From assembly GCA_950097145.1 (NCBI GenBank), contig CATNCF010000030.1, positions 1-35,162 of the forward strand: 35,162 nucleotides of DNA, written 5' to 3'. The stretch is from an uncultured Lachnospiraceae bacterium. Its GTDB lineage: Bacteria > Bacillota > Clostridia > Lachnospirales > Lachnospiraceae. The position numbers and the translations under genes were made by a program. Of this stretch, positions 31,909 to 35,162 are shown piece after piece. A model generated the notes under the pieces. The model did not search any database. It was not told the origin of the DNA and worked only from the letters and a program-made list of their open reading frames with translations. Each line of letters opens with the position of its first letter. Positions within the stretch are counted from its first letter, which is position 1.

Positions 31909-32656
31909 TAAGAGAATTGTTCTTTTAACCAGGGAGAGAGGAAAGATATCAGCCTTTGCCAGAGGGGCCAGACGTCCAGGCAGCCAGGTCATGGCAGCCA
32001 GCAATCCGTTTGCCTTCGGCCAGTTTGAAGCTTATGAAGGAAGAAATTCTTATACGGTGGTAAAGGCGGATATTTCCAATTATTTCAGGGAGCTTGTGCA
32101 GGATTTGGAAGGCGCCTATTATGGATTTTATTTTATGGAACTGGCAGATTATTATTCCAGAGAGAATGCCGACGAGGCGCCTATGCTGAAGCTGCTCTAC
32201 CAATCTCTGCGCGCCTTGGAGAGCAAAAGATTTGAGAACCGTCTGGTGCGCAGGATATTTGAATTAAAAACCATGGTGATAAATGGGGAGTATCCCAATG
32301 TGTTTTCCTGCCTGAAATGCAAAAAGGAAGAACATCTTAAGTATTTTCATGTGAAAAGCGGAGGGACTCTCTGCCAGGAATGCGGCAGGACGGAACATGC
32401 CCTGGAATTGGATGAATCCACTTTATATACGCTGCAGTATATTATAACAGCAAAAATTGAAAAACTGTATACGTTTACAGTTTCCGTAGAAGTTTTGGAC
32501 AGGCTGGAACAGATCATGAATCATTATATGGAATTTTACATAGATCGGAAGTTTCATGCGCTACAGGTATTAGAGGAAAATCAAGGGTTTGCTTATCTTG
32601 TGGAACATTCATTCAAAAAAAACAGCAGTTGCAATAAGCCGCTGAAAAGGTTATAA
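31841..32656 (+). CDS. recO: DNA repair protein RecO
   Basis: 271 residues. N-terminal OB-fold ([37 protein letters not shown]), a helical middle, and a zinc-binding four-cysteine cluster Cys157/Cys160 and Cys178/Cys181 in CLKC...CQEC. RecO works with RecR (and RecF) to load RecA on SSB-coated gaps. AGGAG at 31831-31835 supports ATG 31841; an in-frame ATG at 31847 is the alternative. The start lies inside the YqzL-like gene, which suggests coupled translation. Confidence 0.95.
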   Translation: [271 protein letters not shown]

Positions 32657-32657
32657 T
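32629..32657 (+). promoter_or_regulatory. Promoter of the lipoprotein gene, within the recO 3' end
   Basis: TTGCAA (32629-32634) and TATAAT (32652-32657) are separated by 17 bases; the -10 overlaps the recO stop codon. The start codon follows 38 bases later. Confidence 0.65.
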
Positions 32658-32695
32658 ATTTTAGATTCACGTTAAGACTTTCAGGAGGTTGAATT

Positions 32696-33316
32696 ATGAA
32701 AAGAATAATTTCCATCAGTCTGGTTTGTGTGATAATAGCCGGACTGTTCAGCGCATGCGGAAAATCTTTGGAAGCAGACCGTGATACTGTGTATGTACAA
32801 AAGAGAGGTGCCATTATCAGTGCGGCTATTGCGGATTTTGACAAAGATTACTACGATGAAGAAGAGCTGAAATCATTTGTTGAGAAGAGAGTAGAGGAGT
32901 ATCAAAAGGAGCAGGGGAAGGATAGTGTTAAAATCGATAAATTCTCAGTGGAAGAGGGAGTGGCGAAGCTCTATATGAAATATGATGATTATGAGGCGTA
33001 TCAGGATTTTAATGAAGTGAAACTGTTTACAGGAACTGTTCCCCAGGCTCTGGCAGCAGGGTTTGATTTTAACGCAAAATTTACGAAGGTGGAAGATGGA
33101 GAGGCTGCCGGAAGCATAGAGAATACGGAAGTAGTGGATACGGATTATAAGGTGGTTGTTTTAAGTGAAAAGGTGGATGTAAAGGTGGACGGCACCATCA
33201 AGTACATGTCTTCGGATTATACCTCAGTGAAGGCGAAAGATACGGTGTCTATCCAGATTCCTGAAGAAGCCGGAGATGGAGAAGAATTGTCCCTGGTATA
33301 TATTGTATATAAATAA
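32696..33316 (+). CDS. Small lipoprotein of unknown function
   Basis: 206 residues. A lipoprotein signal peptide (MKRIISISLVCVIIAGLFSAC) has the lipobox LFSAC with Cys21 as the lipidated residue, so the mature protein should be anchored on the outer face of the membrane. The mature part is acidic and beta-strand rich, with no cysteine after Cys21. A repeated DTDYKVVVLSEKVDVKVDGTI-like strand pattern lies at ~145-175. No family is recognised. AGGAGG lies ~8 bases before the start. It precedes glyQS by 42 bases; a small hairpin (AAGGTAT/ATACCTT, 33318-33334) sits in that gap. Confidence 0.85.
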   Translation: MKRIISISLVCVIIAGLFSACGKSLEADRDTVYVQKRGAIISAAIADFDKDYYDEEELKSFVEKRVEEYQKEQGKDSVKIDKFSVEEGVAKLYMKYDDYEAYQDFNEVKLFTGTVPQALAAGFDFNAKFTKVEDGEAAGSIENTEVVDTDYKVVVLSEKVDVKVDGTIKYMSSDYTSVKAKDTVSIQIPEEAGDGEELSLVYIVYK

Positions 33317-33358
33317 GAAGGTATCTCATACCTTTAAGGAAAAGAAAGAGGTAGCATT

Positions 33359-34756
33359 ATGGAAAAGACAATGGAAAAAATCACTGCATTGGCAAAGGCG
33401 AGAGGATTTGTATATCCGGGTTCTGAGATTTATGGCGGCCTTGCCAATACTTGGGATTATGGTAATCTGGGTGTAGAGTTAAAGAATAATGTGAAGAAAG
33501 CATGGTGGCAGAAATTTGTTATGGAGAATCCCTATAATGTGGGCGTAGACTGTGCGATTTTGATGAATCCTCAGACCTGGGTGGCTTCTGGCCATTTGGG
33601 AGGATTTTCCGATCCTCTTATGGACTGTAAGGAATGCCATGAACGTTTTCGTGCAGATAAGATCATTGAAGACTTTGCAGAAGAGAAAGAGATTGCTCTG
33701 GAGACCTCCGTAGATGGCTGGAGCCAGGAGGAAATGGTGAAGTTTATTGAGGAACATCAGATTCCATGTCCAACTTGCGGAAAGCATAATTTTACAGATA
33801 TCCGCCAGTTTAACCTGATGTTTAAAACTTTCCAGGGTGTGACGGAAGACGCTAAGAATACGGTATATTTAAGACCTGAGACAGCACAGGGTATTTTTGT
33901 GAATTTTAAAAATGTCCAGAGGACTTCGCGTAAGAAGATTCCTTTTGGCATCTGCCAGATAGGAAAATCTTTCCGAAATGAAATTACGCCCGGCAATTTT
34001 ACCTTCCGCACCAGGGAGTTTGAGCAGATGGAGCTGGAGTTTTTCTGTGAACCAGGCACAGATCTTGAGTGGTTCCAGTATTGGAGAGGATTTTGCCGTG
34101 ACTGGCTGTTATCTCTTGGCATGAAGGAAGAAGAGCTCCGCCTCAGGGATCATGATCCGGCAGAGCTTGCGTTTTACAGCAAGGCCACCACAGATTTTGA
34201 ATTTTTATTCCCCTTTGGCTGGGGTGAATTGTGGGGAATTGCAGACCGTACAGACTATGACCTGACGCAGCATCAGAATACTTCCGGCCAGGATATGGGT
34301 TATTTTGATGATGATAAAAAGGAGAAATATATCCCTTATGTCATTGAGCCTTCTTTGGGTGCAGACCGCGTAGTTCTTGCGTTTTTATGCGCCGCATATG
34401 ATGAGGAAAATATTGGTACGGAAGAGAAACCGGATATGCGTACGGTACTTCACTTCCATCCGGCCCTTGCTCCGGTGAAAATCGGTATTTTGCCTCTTTC
34501 TAAGAAGCTGAATGAGGGTGCAGAAAAGATTTATGCCCAGCTGTCTAAAAAGTATAATTGTGAATTTGACGACAGGGGAAATATCGGAAAGCGTTACAGA
34601 CGCCAGGATGAGATTGGAACTCCGTTCTGTGTTACATATGATTTTGAGTCTGAAAATGATGGCGCCGTAACGGTGCGTGACCGTGATTCTATGGAACAGG
34701 AACGTATTAAGATTTCAGAGTTAGATGCATATTTTGCGGAAAAGTTTGACTTTTAA
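33359..34756 (+). CDS. glyQS: Glycyl-tRNA synthetase, dimeric (alpha2) type
   Basis: 465 residues. Class II synthetase of the eukaryote/archaea-like homodimeric type, as in many Firmicutes, not the alpha/beta tetramer. Motif 2 ([17 protein letters not shown]) and motif 3 ([14 protein letters not shown]) are clear. The opening [23 protein letters not shown] is family-typical, and a Cys-rich insertion has CKEC and CPTC. A C-terminal anticodon-binding domain (~365-465) follows. The 42-base leader is too short for a T-box. Transcription ends at a strong terminator (34769-34814). Confidence 0.96.
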   Translation: MEKTMEKITALAKARGFVYPGSEIYGGLANTWDYGNLGVELKNNVKKAWWQKFVMENPYNVGVDCAILMNPQTWVASGHLGGFSDPLMDCKECHERFRADKIIEDFAEEKEIALETSVDGWSQEEMVKFIEEHQIPCPTCGKHNFTDIRQFNLMFKTFQGVTEDAKNTVYLRPETAQGIFVNFKNVQRTSRKKIPFGICQIGKSFRNEITPGNFTFRTREFEQMELEFFCEPGTDLEWFQYWRGFCRDWLLSLGMKEEELRLRDHDPAELAFYSKATTDFEFLFPFGWGELWGIADRTDYDLTQHQNTSGQDMGYFDDDKKEKYIPYVIEPSLGADRVVLAFLCAAYDEENIGTEEKPDMRTVLHFHPALAPVKIGILPLSKKLNEGAEKIYAQLSKKYNCEFDDRGNIGKRYRRQDEIGTPFCVTYDFESENDGAVTVRDRDSMEQERIKISELDAYFAEKFDF

Positions 34757-34768
34757 GATTTTAAAACT

Positions 34769-34814
34769 TTAAGGTGCCAGAAGGATGTTTTATTCTTATG
34801 GCACCTTAATTTTT
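34769..34814 (+). terminator. Rho-independent terminator after glyQS
   Basis: TTAAGGTGCCA (34769-34779) pairs perfectly with TGGCACCTTAA (34799-34809), followed by TTTTT (34810-34814). Confidence 0.85.
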
Positions 34815-34891
34815 GCAAATACCGTTACGTGTATGTCGGCGGATTCTGGAACATCTTATTTTTTGTGTAGATGTGTAAATCCTCTTTTTCG

Positions 34892-34920
34892 TTGTTCTGC
34901 AGTCCACTGAATTATATAAT
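34892..34920 (+). promoter_or_regulatory. Sigma-A-like promoter in the right-end non-coding stretch
   Basis: TTGTTC (34892-34897) and TATAAT (34915-34920) with a 17-base spacer, upstream of a 12-codon ORF. Confidence 0.55.
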
Positions 34921-34949
34921 ATACCATATTCAAGAGGAAAGAGAGGAGT

Positions 34950-34988
34950 ATGGAACATACAAAAATTATTGGCACAATGCAAAAGTAG
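34950..34988 (+). CDS. Possible 12-codon leader peptide or gene remnant
   Basis: ATG at 34950 to TAG at 34986-34988 encodes MEHTKIIGTMQK. An AGAGG at 34934-34938 is 11 bases upstream and a nearer AGAGGAG is only 1 base away, so initiation is uncertain. It lies ~30 bases after the TATAAT. Beyond the stop, the frame continues 16 codons (YSSLFGTLEILLFNIL) to a TAA. It may be a leader peptide, a decayed gene or chance. Confidence 0.3.
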   Translation: MEHTKIIGTMQK

Positions 34989-35162
34989 TATTCCAGTTTG
35001 TTTGGTACACTTGAAATTTTATTGTTTAATATTTTATAACACCAGTTTACAACTATTATAAATAGCGCTCCTTTTGCTGAACAAGGTATTTTAAGGCTCT
35101 CATAAGGGCAGATGATTTTATTATACTTTCGCTCTTTTTCACGAAAGTGGCAAAAAATACCT
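34989..35162. other. AT-rich stretch without a gene at the right end
   Basis: Together with 34815-34949 this is a ~350-base region with no sizeable ORF. It holds a further promoter-like pair, TTGAAA (35011-35016) and TATAAC (35035-35040) with an 18-base spacer. A hairpin ACTTTCG/CGAAAGT lies at 35125-35148. It looks like the leader of a gene starting beyond the window. No recognised RNA family. Confidence 0.4.

Noticed and set aside
33317..33358. T-box riboswitch ahead of glyQS
   Set aside because: Only 42 bases separate the genes, and no T-box consensus is present.
1..35162. CRISPR array, tRNA or rRNA gene, transposase or phage genes
   Set aside because: None was recognised: no regularly spaced short repeats, no cloverleaf ending in CCA, no rRNA-like sequence and no transposase or phage motifs.

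Overview
The window looks like chromosomal backbone of a low-GC Gram-positive anaerobe of the Clostridia, most likely Lachnospiraceae. This is inferred from the Firmicutes neighbourhoods (ireB-ruvX-DUF1292, trmR-trhP, era-yqzL-recO), strong AGGAGG ribosome binding sites, sigma-A-like promoters with 17-base spacers, Clostridia-type ThiI without a rhodanese domain, and the style of the surface protein. Nearly everything reads on the + strand. Only an HPr-like gene, aroC and an HD-GYP-like gene are on the - strand. I saw no rRNA, tRNA, CRISPR array, prophage or transposase.

Layout. 1-4070: an inverted pair of perfect DnaA-box sequences, a secreted transglutaminase-like repeat protein, and an 11-residue-repeat coiled coil ending in a J domain. 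4109-8161: a tight operon of prmA, rsmE, a cysteine desulfurase and thiI. 8207-8562: a small HPr-like gene without the phosphorylatable histidine, diverging from mtaB. 8638-16617: mtaB, ireB, ruvX, DUF1292, RNase J, a YlbF-family gene, a catalytic-domain-less MltG-like gene, trmR, trhP and a lactonase. 16735-19740: aroC (-), tgt, a palindromic element flanked by an 8-base direct repeat, and yajC. 19797-24946: leuB, ilvB, serC and serA. 25154-27532: a degenerate tandem HD-GYP-like gene diverging from an MscS-family channel. 27552-34814: an M16C/PreP-like peptidase, era, a YqzL-like gene overlapping recO, a lipoprotein and glycyl-tRNA synthetase. 34815-35162: no sizeable gene, but a promoter, a 12-codon ORF and AT-rich leader-like sequence.

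The functional theme is translation: tRNA modification (thiI with its sulfur donor, mtaB, trmR/trhP, tgt), ribosome modification and assembly (prmA, rsmE, ruvX, era), RNA decay (RNase J) and charging (glyQS). Amino-acid biosynthesis genes (aroC, leuB, ilvB, serC, serA) are interspersed.

No obviously new multi-gene system is visible. The most unusual items are the 19.1-19.3 kb palindromic element with a possible target-site duplication, the HPr-like and HD-GYP-like proteins that have lost key residues, overlapping divergent -10 elements at the divergent gene pairs, and the hendecad/J-domain protein. Names rest on motif recognition by eye; no database search was run.
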